A stretch of 39,012 nt of DNA from Candidatus Physcousia equi (GTDB lineage Bacteria > Bacteroidota > Bacteroidia > Bacteroidales > Bacteroidaceae). The DNA lies in assembly GCA_018065005.1 (NCBI GenBank), contig JAGHUD010000074.1, positions 1 to 39,012 on the forward strand. Reading direction: 5' to 3'. Positions 15,043-22,980 of this stretch are shown here, one piece after another. Under the pieces are notes generated by a model. The model was given only the letters and a program-made list of their open reading frames with translations, was not told the origin of the DNA and ran no database searches. The number at the start of each line of letters is the position of its first letter. Position 1 is the stretch's first letter. The translations under genes and the position numbers were made by a program.

Positions 15043-15993
15043 TCAAGACTGTGGCATCCACGCACTGTCGATGATATTGTTGGCAATGGCATAGATGGTG
15101 AGACCCGCGAGCGAGTGGATCTGCAGTTTTCGAGCGATGTTGCGTCGGTGTGTGATGACGGTGTTGACCGAGATGAAGAGTTGCCCTGCTATCTCCTTGT
15201 TCGTCATGCCCTGCACCAGACAGCGTATGATTTCCTTTTCGCGCTCAGACACAGCATCTCCTCCCTGCCCGATGATGTTCGTCAGTCTTGCCGACAGGTC
15301 CTCATTCTTCGTTTTCTCCTCCAGTACCCGAATGGCAGGAATGAAGATATTATCCTCCACCTCGCTGTGGTTGTTGAGCCACTCCTCGTTGTTGTAGATG
15401 TCGTAGAGTGTGGAGATGAGACGGTTGCTGGTGAGCCCGTTGTCGGGCAGATACTTGATGATGATGCTCTTCAGCTCGAGCAGTTTGCTCGTTGTCTCGC
15501 CATGATGTTTCGAGAAAATCTCCACGTTGTAGTCATTTTTGGGCTCCCCCCGCATCAAAGCCTCCACATAGGGGAAGAGCGTCTTCTCCTCATACTTCAT
15601 GTGTTGGCGTATCGCCTGTGCGTATTCGTCATAGATGCGCATAATGAGCGCCGTGAGTTTATTTTCGGCACTCAGCGCCTCGTCCAGTTTGGCTCGAATA
15701 TTGGGCAACTGGCAGTCGAGGAAATACTTATGCGAAGCACGCAGATAGGTCATGAGCGTCCCCACAGAGATGCGCGCGTCCTGCTGTGTGGGTTGACTTC
15801 CGTTGATGATAAAGTTGACAACCACGAGAAACGTGTAGCAGTCCACCCCCTGTCGTTCGCACACCTCTCTAACCGTCTTGTCGCCGAAACCGAGACTGAT
15901 GCCAAAGGCATTGAGTCCTTGCAGCACGCTGTAGTTGTCGCGGATGAGTTCAATCATCTTGTCGTCCGCCTCATAGAGTTTCATTCGTTTCAT
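15043..15993 (-). CDS. Hemerythrin/RIC-type sensor fused to a LuxR DNA-binding domain
   Basis: A 316-residue cytoplasmic regulator. The N-terminal 65 residues resemble the ScdA/DUF542 leader of iron-centre repair (RIC) proteins (VREVCERQGVDCYTFLVVV, with Cys45 and Cys52). A hemerythrin-like four-helix region follows (about 80-225) with candidate diiron ligands His88, His131, Glu135, His163 or 164, His209 and Glu213. A LuxR-type helix-turn-helix closes the protein (about 248-305: SEREKEIIRCLVQGMTNKEIAGQLFISVNTV). This makes a one-component sensor whose diiron site could respond to oxygen, nitric oxide or iron-cluster damage; that is inference. ATG 15993 lies after the promoter, while the longer frame to 16059 would start inside it. 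A dyad at 16057-16078 overlaps the -33 element. Confidence 0.85.
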   Translation of the reverse strand: MKRMKLYEADDKMIELIRDNYSVLQGLNAFGISLGFGDKTVREVCERQGVDCYTFLVVVNFIINGSQPTQQDARISVGTLMTYLRASHKYFLDCQLPNIRAKLDEALSAENKLTALIMRIYDEYAQAIRQHMKYEEKTLFPYVEALMRGEPKNDYNVEIFSKHHGETTSKLLELKSIIIKYLPDNGLTSNRLISTLYDIYNNEEWLNNHSEVEDNIFIPAIRVLEEKTKNEDLSARLTNIIGQGGDAVSEREKEIIRCLVQGMTNKEIAGQLFISVNTVITHRRNIARKLQIHSLAGLTIYAIANNIIDSAWMPQS

Positions 15994-16028
15994 CGCCTTG
16001 TATGGATAGAATGTTATGATTTTGGGGG

Positions 16029-16078
16029 CAAAGTTAATACTTTTCGCAGACCTGCACAATACCTAATTCTTGGTATTG
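16029..16078 (-). promoter_or_regulatory. Promoter and possible operator of the hemerythrin-LuxR gene
   Basis: On the minus strand, TTG (-33, 16057-16059), 20 bp, then TAACTTTG (-7, 16029-16036). A perfect 7-bp inverted repeat, CAATACC (16057-16063) and GGTATTG (16072-16078) with an eight-base spacer, overlaps the -33 element. Dyads of this size suit a dimeric LuxR-type regulator, so autoregulation is plausible. A small GAGAAG/CTTCTC hairpin lies at 16087-16103. Confidence 0.6.
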
Positions 16079-16143
16079 AGCGACAAGAGAAGACTTCCTT
16101 CTCGATGATATTAGGGAGAAATGGGCAGCCGGAGAAGCCTCAC

Positions 16144-17232
16144 TCATCTGCGTCTGCGCATGAGGCGGCGCTGTATGGGTTTCTCTTTGACGATGTTGAC
16201 CGTCCGCTCCACCTTGCGGCTGTCTCGCTTCTCGGTGGGCGAAAGCCGCTTCTCAGAAGGAGCGAGACGAGGAAGGTCGGGAAGGGACTTGGCAGAGTCG
16301 GACACGGCAGCCAGACTGTCGGTGGCAGACGATAGGCTGTCTTGCGCAACGGCATCGCTGCTGCCATCCTCAGCAGGCGTTGCAGGCTCTTGCTTCTTGT
16401 GGATTCTCAACAGGGCGGGTTGTGTGAGGAAGAAATAGGTGGCATCGCTCGCATAGCGATCAACCGGGCGATAGAAGGTGATGACGATGCGCTGAGCCCG
16501 TCGGTCGTTGTGGTTGATGTCGGAAGGCAGAGATATGAGCGCATCATAGTTCGCACCGATGCGCTGGTGGGCAGCCTTACAGCTCCCGTCGGTATAGAAG
16601 ACGGAGAGGAAGGCATACGCCTCCTGCTGGGAGTTGGTGATGAAGTGTGTGGAGAACGAGAGCTTGAAGTCGTCGCCTGGCAGGAAGGTCGAATCGGCAG
16701 ACATCGTGATGGTGACGAGGTTGTGCAAGCGATCGTTGGGGAGATAGAGGATGGACGGTCCCGCCCAGATATTCGCCGTGTCGCCCGTCTGCGATAGGTT
16801 GGCATAGACCTCAGTTTCGCTCACGCCCACACCCATCTGTGTTGCCTCTCCCTCCAGACGCGCAATGATGCGTCCATACATACGCTGCAGCACGTCGGCG
16901 TGTGAGGCATACCACACCATCGAACTGTCGAACTCCGCCTCGGTGATGCCATGTTTCTCAAACACACTCTGCACGTTGAGGTAGCGTGCCCTGTCAACGT
17001 CCTTTCTGTCTTGCTCTCCCACTGACTGTGCGATGTGGTATTCATAGAGCAGTTCTTCCATCTCAGCTTCTGGGAGCACGCCCGACGGTGCGCCGGGCTT
17101 GCAGGCGAGGAGAAAAAGAGGAAGCAGGACAGAGGCAAGCAGAGAGAAGGGCAGCGCAGCAAGCCTCCGTCCTACTGGTGGCAGGACGGAGGCTGTTGGT
17201 ATTCCTCGTTTCGGTATGCAACAGTTACTCAT
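16144..17232 (-). CDS. DUF4296 lipoprotein
   Basis: A lipoprotein of about 362 residues. The signal region is long and hydrophobic and ends LFLLAC, with the lipidated cysteine at about residue 44. The following 100 residues (MEELLYEYHIAQSV, RYLNVQSVFEKHGITEAEFDSSMVWYASHADVLQRMYGRI) match the DUF4296 pattern known from Bacteroidetes. The C-terminus is low in complexity, Ser/Asp-rich and then strongly basic (RRLMRRRR). The start overlaps the end of lspA by 8 nt if ATG 17232 is used (14 nt from ATG 17238), so the two are translationally linked. It is fitting that a lipoprotein sits next to the lipoprotein signal peptidase gene. Molecular function is unknown. Confidence 0.82.
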   Translation of the reverse strand: MSNCCIPKRGIPTASVLPPVGRRLAALPFSLLASVLLPLFLLACKPGAPSGVLPEAEMEELLYEYHIAQSVGEQDRKDVDRARYLNVQSVFEKHGITEAEFDSSMVWYASHADVLQRMYGRIIARLEGEATQMGVGVSETEVYANLSQTGDTANIWAGPSILYLPNDRLHNLVTITMSADSTFLPGDDFKLSFSTHFITNSQQEAYAFLSVFYTDGSCKAAHQRIGANYDALISLPSDINHNDRRAQRIVITFYRPVDRYASDATYFFLTQPALLRIHKKQEPATPAEDGSSDAVAQDSLSSATDSLAAVSDSAKSLPDLPRLAPSEKRLSPTEKRDSRKVERTVNIVKEKPIQRRLMRRRR

Positions 17233-17854
17233 GGGCATCGACCGGCTCTTTTTCGCCTTTTCTGGTCAGTTGTTTGTGGTAGAAGAGGATGAACGCCACC
17301 ACACCACAACTGATGCAAGCGTCAGCGAAATTGAATACGGGACTGAAGAAGATGAAATGGTCGCCGCCAACGAATGGCAACCATTCGGGCCAGTTGAACT
17401 CAAAGAGGGGGAAGTAGAACATATCCACCACCCTTCCCTCCAGAAATGGGCCATATCCTTCGCCGAAGGGCACAAATTGTGCCACACCCTGCGCCGGGTT
17501 GTCGAAGACGAGTCCGTAGAACATGCAATCGACGATGTTGCCCAAGGCACCCGCCAGAATGACACCGATGGTCAGCAGATAGCCCGTCGGTGCGGCGCGC
17601 TTGATGAGCCGCACCATATACCAGATGATGCCACCGCACGCCACGAGGCGGAAGAGTGTGAGCAGGATTTTGGCGCCAAGCTCCATGCCGAATGCCATGC
17701 CATTGTTCTCGACGAACACCAGCTTGAACCAACTCGCCACCTCATAGGTCTCGTGCAAGGCAAAGTGGGTCTTCACATAAATCTTGATCCACTGGTCGAT
17801 GATGACGAGCAGAAGGACGAGTGCAACGGAAAGGGTGATTTGACGCTTCTTCAT
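17225..17854 (-). CDS. lspA: Lipoprotein signal peptidase (signal peptidase II)
   Basis: An inner-membrane aspartyl protease that cleaves the signal peptide from diacylglyceryl-modified prolipoproteins. The 209-residue protein has four membrane segments. The family motifs are DQWIK (20-24), VENNGMAFG (48-56), GNIVDC with catalytic Asp109, GRVVDMF (140-146) and FNFAD with catalytic Asp178. The stretch between the two aspartates is much longer than in E. coli, an insertion that is usual in Bacteroidetes. It lies between the DksA-like gene (38 nt upstream) and the DUF4296 lipoprotein gene (overlapping). The operon ileS-dksA-lspA-DUF4296 parallels the ileS-lspA linkage of many bacteria. Confidence 0.96.
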   Translation of the reverse strand: MKKRQITLSVALVLLLVIIDQWIKIYVKTHFALHETYEVASWFKLVFVENNGMAFGMELGAKILLTLFRLVACGGIIWYMVRLIKRAAPTGYLLTIGVILAGALGNIVDCMFYGLVFDNPAQGVAQFVPFGEGYGPFLEGRVVDMFYFPLFEFNWPEWLPFVGGDHFIFFSPVFNFADACISCGVVAFILFYHKQLTRKGEKEPVDAHE

Positions 17855-17892
17855 TGAATATTTGGGATTTCCTGAGGGGAGGGAGAGAGGGA

Positions 17893-18276
17893 TTAGTGGT
17901 TACGGTTGTTCTGCTTCACCTCGATGCAGAGGGTGGCATGAGGCACGGCGCGCAGGCGCTCCTTGGGGATGAGTTTGCCCGTCTCACGACAGATGCCATA
18001 GGTCTTCTTTTCGATGCGTATGAGCGCAGCCTTGAGTCCCGTGATGTATTTCTGTGTGCGGTTGGCAAGTGCAAAGAGTTGCTCTTTCGTGTTGACGAGC
18101 GATCCCTCTTCGAGAGCCTTGTAGGTGGGCGCCGTTTCGTCTGTTTCGTTGCTGTTGGCCCCACTGAGTTCGTCCATGATGCGCGTGTAGTCGCGCTCGG
18201 CAAGGGCAAGTTTCTGGTTGATCAGCTCGCGGAACTCCTCGAGTTCGGCGTCGCTGTAGCATTTCTTCTCTTCCAT
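17893..18276 (-). CDS. TraR/DksA-family protein with reduced zinc finger
   Basis: A 127-residue protein with an N-terminal coiled-coil region (about 8-90, rich in Glu, Lys and Leu) and a C-terminal DksA/TraR zinc-finger-like end (YGICRETGKLIPKERLRAVPHATLC). DksA binds the RNA polymerase secondary channel and works with ppGpp. Only two of the four classical zinc cysteines remain: Cys96 and Cys117; the partners are Thr99 and Val120. This degenerate type occurs in Bacteroidetes, so the protein is probably functional without a full zinc site. It lies in the ileS-lspA operon, 95 nt after ileS. Whether it acts as DksA proper is not shown. Confidence 0.88.
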   Translation of the reverse strand: MEEKKCYSDAELEEFRELINQKLALAERDYTRIMDELSGANSNETDETAPTYKALEEGSLVNTKEQLFALANRTQKYITGLKAALIRIEKKTYGICRETGKLIPKERLRAVPHATLCIEVKQNNRNH

Positions 18277-18321
18277 TAGATTTTGATTTAAAGGTTATAA
18301 TGATTAGCTGTTGTGCGGGTC

Positions 18322-18353
18322 GGAAGACAGACGGAGCTTCCCGTCTATCTTCC
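18322..18353 (-). other. Stable hairpin between ileS and the DksA-like gene
   Basis: GGAAGA-C-AGACGG (18322-18334) pairs with CCGTCT-A-TCTTCC (18341-18353): 12 pairs with one mismatch and a six-base loop. No U-run follows on the minus strand. It may act in mRNA processing or stabilise the 3' end of the ileS message within the operon. Confidence 0.5.
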
Positions 18354-18371
18354 TCCGCGATTGGTTGTTCT

Positions 18372-21300
18372 TCAGATTTTAGCCACGGTGAGCGCCTCGC
18401 CCAGTGTGATGCTGTCGGCAAGCACCTGCGATGCGATGTAGTCGGCATGAGCCTCCAGCACCTTGGCGTTGTCGTCGGTTGTGGGGAGGGTGACGCGTAT
18501 GCGGTCCACGATGTCGAAACCGCTCTCCTTGCGGAGCTGCTGGATGCTGCGGATGACTTCGCGTGCCACACCTTCGAGACGCAGCGACTCGGTGATGGTG
18601 AGGTCGAGCGCCACGGTGAGACTGCCTTCGTTGGCAACGGTCCATCCGGGGATGTCCTCGCTGTAGATCTCCACATCTTCAAGTTCGACGAGTGCCGTTT
18701 CGCCACTGGGCAGCGCCACGTTGATGCTGCCCTGCTCGAGCTGTGCTATCTGTTCCTGCGTGAACGCCTGCACTGCGAGGTTGACGTCCTTCATGAGTTT
18801 TCCGAGTTTCTTGCCCATAGTGCGGAAGTTGCACTTCACCTTCTTGACGAGCAAGCCCTGTCCTTCCACAAACTCCAGTTCCTTGACGTTCACCTCGTCG
18901 AGGATGAGCTGCTTCATCGCCTCGATGCGTCGCTGTTGGTCGGCATCGATGGCAGGTATGGCAATGCGCTGGAGCGGCTGCTTGACAACGATCTGCTCCT
19001 TCTTGCGGAGCGAGAGAATCATCGAGGTGATCTGCTGTGCGAGCGCCATGCGCTGCTCCTGCTCCTTGTCGATGATGGTGGCATCACAAACGGGGAAGGC
19101 TGCCAGATGCACGCTGCCCGCCTTGCGGCCAGTGGCTTCGTTGAGGTCGCGATAGAGGCGGTCGGCATAGTAGGGAGCGATGGGTGCCATGAGTTGCGCC
19201 ACCGTTTCGAGACAGGTGTAGAGTGTCTGGTAGGCACTGAGTTTGTCGGTGCTCATGGCGCTGCCCCAGAAGCGTTTCTTGGAGAGGCGCACAAACCAGT
19301 TGCTGACGTTGTCCACCAGGAAGGTCTGGATGAGTCTGCCAGCGCGTGTTGGCTCATACTGCTCATAGCAGTCGGTGACTTCAGCCACGAGGCTGTTGAG
19401 GGCAGAGAGTATCCATCTGTCCATCTCGGGTCGCTCATTCATGGGCACTTCAGCTTCTTCGTAGCACCAGCCGTCGACGTTGGCATACATGGTGAGGAAG
19501 CTGTAGGTCTGGAAGAGTTTGCCAAAGAACATGCGGCTCACCTCAGCCACGCCTTCTGGGTCGAACTTGAGGTTGTCCCAAGGCTGCGAGTTGGTGATCA
19601 TATACCAACGCACGGCATCGCTGCCATACTTTTCGATGGCCTGGAAGGGGTCGACACTGTTGCCCAGATGTTTAGACATCTTGACGCCATTCTTGTCGAG
19701 CACAAGACCGTTGCTGATGACCGCTTTGTAGGCAACCGAATCGAAAACCATGGTGGCAATGGCATGGAGCGTGAAGAACCAACCGCGTGTCTGGTCGACA
19801 CCCTCTGCGATAAAGTCGGCGGGATAGACCGTGCGCGAGTCGAGCAGCTGCTTGTTCTCGAAGGGATAGTGGATCTGTGCATAAGGCATGGCGCCCGAGT
19901 CGAACCATACGTCGATGAGGTCGAGTTCGCGCGTCAGCACGGCGCCGCTCTCTCCCACGAGTTGAATCTGGTCGACGTAGGGGCGATGCAGGTCGATGCG
20001 GTCGTAGTTCTCCTGACTCATGTCGCCGGGCACGAAACCGCGCTCCTTGAGCGGATTGGTGTCCATAACACCAGCTGCCACAGCCTTTTCTATCTCGTTG
20101 TAGAGTTGCTCGACGCTCTCGATGCAGATCTCCTCGCGTGAGTCGCGGTTGCGCCAGATGGGGAGCGGTGTGCCCCAGAAGCGCGATCGTGAGAGGTTCC
20201 AGTCGTTGAGGTTCTCAAGCCACTTGCCGAAGCGTCCTGTTCCGGTAGATTCGGGTTTCCAGTTGATGGTCTTGTTGAGCTCCATCATGCGCTCCTTGGC
20301 AGCGGTGCTGCGGATGAACCATGAGTCGAGGGGATAGTAGAGGACGGGCTTGTCGGTGCGCCAGCAGTGTGGGTAGTTGTGGACATGCTTTTCGATGCGG
20401 AAGGCGATACCCTGCTTCTTCATTTCAAGACACATGGTGACGTTGAGGTCGTCGGCCTTCTGGGCTGCCTTCTCGTCATACTTGCCTCCGGGGTTAAACT
20501 CGGGGGCGTAGGCGTTTTTGACGAAATGTCCCTCGTGGAGCTGATAGCCCTCTGTGACACACGCCGAGAGGAAAGCCGGTGCGAGTTCTTCGCGCAGATA
20601 GTATTTGCCGGTGAGGTCGACCATGGGGCGTGTCTCGCCGAGCGTGTTGATCATGTAGAGGGAAGGTATCTCGGCATCCTTTGCCACCTTAGCATCGTCG
20701 GCACCGAAGGTAGGAGCGATGTGCACGATGCCCGTACCGTCCTCGGTGGTGACGTAGTCGCCTGGGATGACGCGGAACGCCTTGTCGCTGATTTCCACAA
20801 AGCGGTCCTGTCCGTGCTGGAAGGTCTTTTCGGGATGCTCGGCAGCGTAGGTCTGCACATAGGCGGGAGCGAGGTCGCTCACCTTCTCGCAGGGCTTCAC
20901 CCAGGGCATGAGCTGCTCGTAGGCGTAGCCCACGAGGTCGGTGCCTTTGTAGCGTCCGACGATGCGGTAGGGCAACTTCTTGCCGTCGACCTGGTTGATG
21001 TCGAGTGCCTCCATCTGGGCGAGGGTCTGCAGTTCGTCTCCCTGGAGATATGCCTTCAGACGCGCCTCTGCCATGATGAGTGTGAGGCGATCGCCGTTGT
21101 AGGGATTGAAGGTCTGTACAGCCACATAGTCGATGTTGGGACCCACGCATAGCGCGGTGTTGCTGGGCAGGGTCCAGGGTGTGGTGGTCCATGCCACAAA
21201 GGCGGGTGTGCCCCACTCTGTCCATTCGGCGGGCATGGCCTTTGCCTGCTCTGCCTTGACCTGGAAGATGCCGGTCACGGTGGTGTCCTTGACGTCGCGA

Positions 21301-21905
21301 TAGCATCCGGGCTGGTTGAGCTCATGACTGGAGAGTCCCGTTCCGGCTCCGGGCGAATAGGGCTGGATGGTGTAGCCCTTGTAGAGGAGTCCCTTGTTGT
21401 AGAGCTGCTTGAGGAGCCACCAGAGCGACTCGATGTATTTGTTGTCGTAGGTGATATAGGGGTGCTCCATGTCGACCCAGTAGCCCATCTTGTGGCTGAG
21501 GTCGGTCCATTCGCTGGTGTACATCATCACGTTCTGACGGCACTTCTGGTTGTAGTCCTCGATGGTGATGGTCTTTCCGATGGCTTCCTTGGTGATGCCC
21601 AGCTCCTTCTCCACGCCGAGCTCGACGGGGAGTCCGTGGGTGTCCCATCCTGCCTTGCGGTTGACCTTGAAGCCCTTCATCGTCTTGAAGCGGCAGAAGG
21701 TGTCCTTGATGGAGCGCGCCAGCACGTGGTGGATGCCTGGGTGGCCGTTGGCGCTTGGAGGTCCTTCGAAGAAGATGAATGAAGGACAGCCTTCACGCTC
21801 GTCGATGCTCTTGTGGAAGAGGTCTTCTTCGTCCCACTGCTTGAGCACCTCTTTGTTGATGTCGGAGAGGTTGAGCGCATTGCGCTCTGCAAATTTCTTT
21901 GTCAT
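18372..21905 (-). CDS. ileS: Isoleucyl-tRNA synthetase
   Basis: IleRS charges tRNA-Ile. The 1177-residue protein is of the long type without the C-terminal zinc ribbon usual in E. coli. The class I HIGH motif appears as NGHPGIHH (53-60) and the KMSKS loop as KMSKH near residue 740. FEGPPSANGHPG, AGWDTHGLPVE and the editing-domain segment WTTTPWTLPSNTALCV are all present. The long open frame continues upstream to 22241, but that part crosses a terminator and a promoter, so ATG 21905 (MTKKFAERNALNL) is the start. It is the first gene of the operon with the DksA-like gene, lspA and DUF4296. The plus-strand 613-codon frame opposite it is a shadow. Confidence 0.97.
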   Translation of the reverse strand: MTKKFAERNALNLSDINKEVLKQWDEEDLFHKSIDEREGCPSFIFFEGPPSANGHPGIHHVLARSIKDTFCRFKTMKGFKVNRKAGWDTHGLPVELGVEKELGITKEAIGKTITIEDYNQKCRQNVMMYTSEWTDLSHKMGYWVDMEHPYITYDNKYIESLWWLLKQLYNKGLLYKGYTIQPYSPGAGTGLSSHELNQPGCYRDVKDTTVTGIFQVKAEQAKAMPAEWTEWGTPAFVAWTTTPWTLPSNTALCVGPNIDYVAVQTFNPYNGDRLTLIMAEARLKAYLQGDELQTLAQMEALDINQVDGKKLPYRIVGRYKGTDLVGYAYEQLMPWVKPCEKVSDLAPAYVQTYAAEHPEKTFQHGQDRFVEISDKAFRVIPGDYVTTEDGTGIVHIAPTFGADDAKVAKDAEIPSLYMINTLGETRPMVDLTGKYYLREELAPAFLSACVTEGYQLHEGHFVKNAYAPEFNPGGKYDEKAAQKADDLNVTMCLEMKKQGIAFRIEKHVHNYPHCWRTDKPVLYYPLDSWFIRSTAAKERMMELNKTINWKPESTGTGRFGKWLENLNDWNLSRSRFWGTPLPIWRNRDSREEICIESVEQLYNEIEKAVAAGVMDTNPLKERGFVPGDMSQENYDRIDLHRPYVDQIQLVGESGAVLTRELDLIDVWFDSGAMPYAQIHYPFENKQLLDSRTVYPADFIAEGVDQTRGWFFTLHAIATMVFDSVAYKAVISNGLVLDKNGVKMSKHLGNSVDPFQAIEKYGSDAVRWYMITNSQPWDNLKFDPEGVAEVSRMFFGKLFQTYSFLTMYANVDGWCYEEAEVPMNERPEMDRWILSALNSLVAEVTDCYEQYEPTRAGRLIQTFLVDNVSNWFVRLSKKRFWGSAMSTDKLSAYQTLYTCLETVAQLMAPIAPYYADRLYRDLNEATGRKAGSVHLAAFPVCDATIIDKEQEQRMALAQQITSMILSLRKKEQIVVKQPLQRIAIPAIDADQQRRIEAMKQLILDEVNVKELEFVEGQGLLVKKVKCNFRTMGKKLGKLMKDVNLAVQAFTQEQIAQLEQGSINVALPSGETALVELEDVEIYSEDIPGWTVANEGSLTVALDLTITESLRLEGVAREVIRSIQQLRKESGFDIVDRIRVTLPTTDDNAKVLEAHADYIASQVLADSITLGEALTVAKI

Positions 21906-21945
21906 ATCGCGTTGCTTTGTTTTTTCTTTTTTATATAATCGGGCG

Positions 21946-21976
21946 CAAAGATAGCAAAAAAGAATGATATGAGCAA
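21946..21976 (-). promoter_or_regulatory. Promoter of the ileS operon
   Basis: TTG (-33, 21974-21976), 20 bp, then TATCTTTG (-7, 21946-21953) on the minus strand. The leader is about 35 nt. The -33 TTTGC is the end of the U-run of the terminator at 21975-22016. Confidence 0.8.
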
Positions 21977-22016
21977 AAAAAAATCCTTGCAAGGTGTTCT
22001 CTCGCAAGGATTTTTT
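21975..22016 (-). terminator. Terminator of the OMP operon, overlapping the ileS promoter
   Basis: AAATCCTTGC (21981-21990) pairs perfectly with GCAAGGATTT (22004-22013). On the minus strand a run of nine T follows the stem; on the plus strand TTTTTT follows too, so it can work both ways. Between it and the gene ending at 22254 lie a GC-rich stretch (22017-22160) with no supported gene and the repeat array. Confidence 0.85.
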
Positions 22017-22160
22017 AGTGTGATGCCACCGAGCCATCGATTTCGGCTTGCCACGTCCGGGGGAGCGGATGGGCTTTGACTGGAAAGTGACGGATGAACC
22101 GCCCGGGGCACACGACGGCTTCCAGACGTCCGTTCCGGTTTCCGCAGCGTGCACTTTTAG

Positions 22161-22235
22161 TTTCTGCAGCAGAAATTGTCGGTTTCTGCAGCAGAAACTT
22201 TTATTTTCTGCAGCAGAAATTTTTTTGTTCTGCTG
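22161..22235. repeat. 22-bp array of palindromic units
   Basis: The near-palindrome TTTCTGCAGCAGAAA occurs at 22161, 22183 and 22205, exactly 22 bp apart, with a decayed fourth copy GTTCTGCTG at 22227. The 7-bp spacers differ in sequence. The array lies just after the stop codon at 22254, in the 3' region of the outer-membrane-protein operon and before its terminator. Confidence 0.9.
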
Positions 22236-22253
22236 TACCACCTATTTTTTGCC

Positions 22254-22946
22254 TCAGGAGATCTTCTTCGAGAAGGCTGTGAAATCTGTGGCGAGGGCAG
22301 AGAGTTCGTAGTTTTCGACGCGAAGGGAGAAGGTGCCGCGCAGCTCGGTGAGTCCAAAATAGGAGCGCAGGAGGGATGCCATATTCCAGGATTTCGCATC
22401 GCCCCGCTGCACCAGGGTGCGCGCCACCAGCAGCAGCTGCTGCCTGTCGTGCTCCACTTCGCGCAGGAAGCCGAGCAGGGCAAAATAGGTGGCTGCTTGC
22501 GTTGCGCCCGACTGCATGAGCAGGGCTATGCGCTGTTGCGCATCGGCAACCTCCATCATGCGAAACATCCAGCGTATGGGGGCAGGATGGCTGAGCTTGG
22601 GGATGAGCAAGGTGGAGAGTTTGCGCACGTCCTCTGTCTGCGAAACGAGCGACCGGAAGAATGAAGCGCAGCTGCCCTGCTCGTCGCTCATGTCGATGCG
22701 CTCCTCGCCCACCCGCTTCATGACGGTGACGAGGAATGCCTTGCGGTTCCACGAAACGAGTTGCTGCGCCACCTGCCAGAACGCGTCGTTGGGCAGGGAT
22801 GGCAGCAAATGGTCGCCCAGCGACTGGCATGCCGTGCGAAACTGCGCATGGCTGAGTCCATCGAGATAGGCGAGCAAGGGGTTGGCACCTTCGGCACAAG
22901 ACGAGGCGTTTGAGGAAGCCTCATCGAGAAGTTTCCTCAAACGCAT
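22254..22946 (-). CDS. Orphan helical protein of unknown function
   Basis: A 230-residue soluble protein with no signal peptide or membrane segment. It is predicted by eye to be mostly helical (repeated amphipathic stretches such as FWQVAQQLVSWNRKAFLVTVMKRV, ALLMQSGATQAATYFALLGFLREVEHDRQQLLLVARTLV) and could be a HEAT-like or other helical-repeat scaffold. I recognise no family or catalytic motif. ATG 22946 is chosen; the longer frame would need a TTG at 22979, 2 nt after the OMP stop. It follows the OmpP1/FadL-type gene by 34 nt and is probably co-transcribed, so a link to that protein is possible but not shown. A 22-bp palindromic array begins 18 bp after its stop. Confidence 0.7.
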   Translation of the reverse strand: MRLRKLLDEASSNASSCAEGANPLLAYLDGLSHAQFRTACQSLGDHLLPSLPNDAFWQVAQQLVSWNRKAFLVTVMKRVGEERIDMSDEQGSCASFFRSLVSQTEDVRKLSTLLIPKLSHPAPIRWMFRMMEVADAQQRIALLMQSGATQAATYFALLGFLREVEHDRQQLLLVARTLVQRGDAKSWNMASLLRSYFGLTELRGTFSLRVENYELSALATDFTAFSKKIS

Positions 22947-22980
22947 ACTGATGACACTATGGGTGCGGCTCGTTGTCAAC

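Noticed and set aside
15115..16335. 406-codon plus-strand frame opposite the hemerythrin-LuxR gene
   Set aside because: It crosses the promoter of the real gene and has no domain signal.
19660..19690. KMSKH instead of KMSKS in IleRS as a defect
   Set aside because: The last position of the motif varies in natural IleRS; the rest of the enzyme is intact.
18300..20141. 613-codon plus-strand open frame opposite ileS
   Set aside because: It is the antisense of a strongly conserved synthetase gene, has no family motifs, and long antisense frames are common in GC-rich coding DNA.
22161..22235. CRISPR array
   Set aside because: Only three 15-bp repeats with 7-bp spacers and no cas genes.
21906..22241. 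N-terminal extension of IleRS
   Set aside because: The open frame crosses a strong terminator and the promoter, and translates the repeat array; homologues start at MTKKF.
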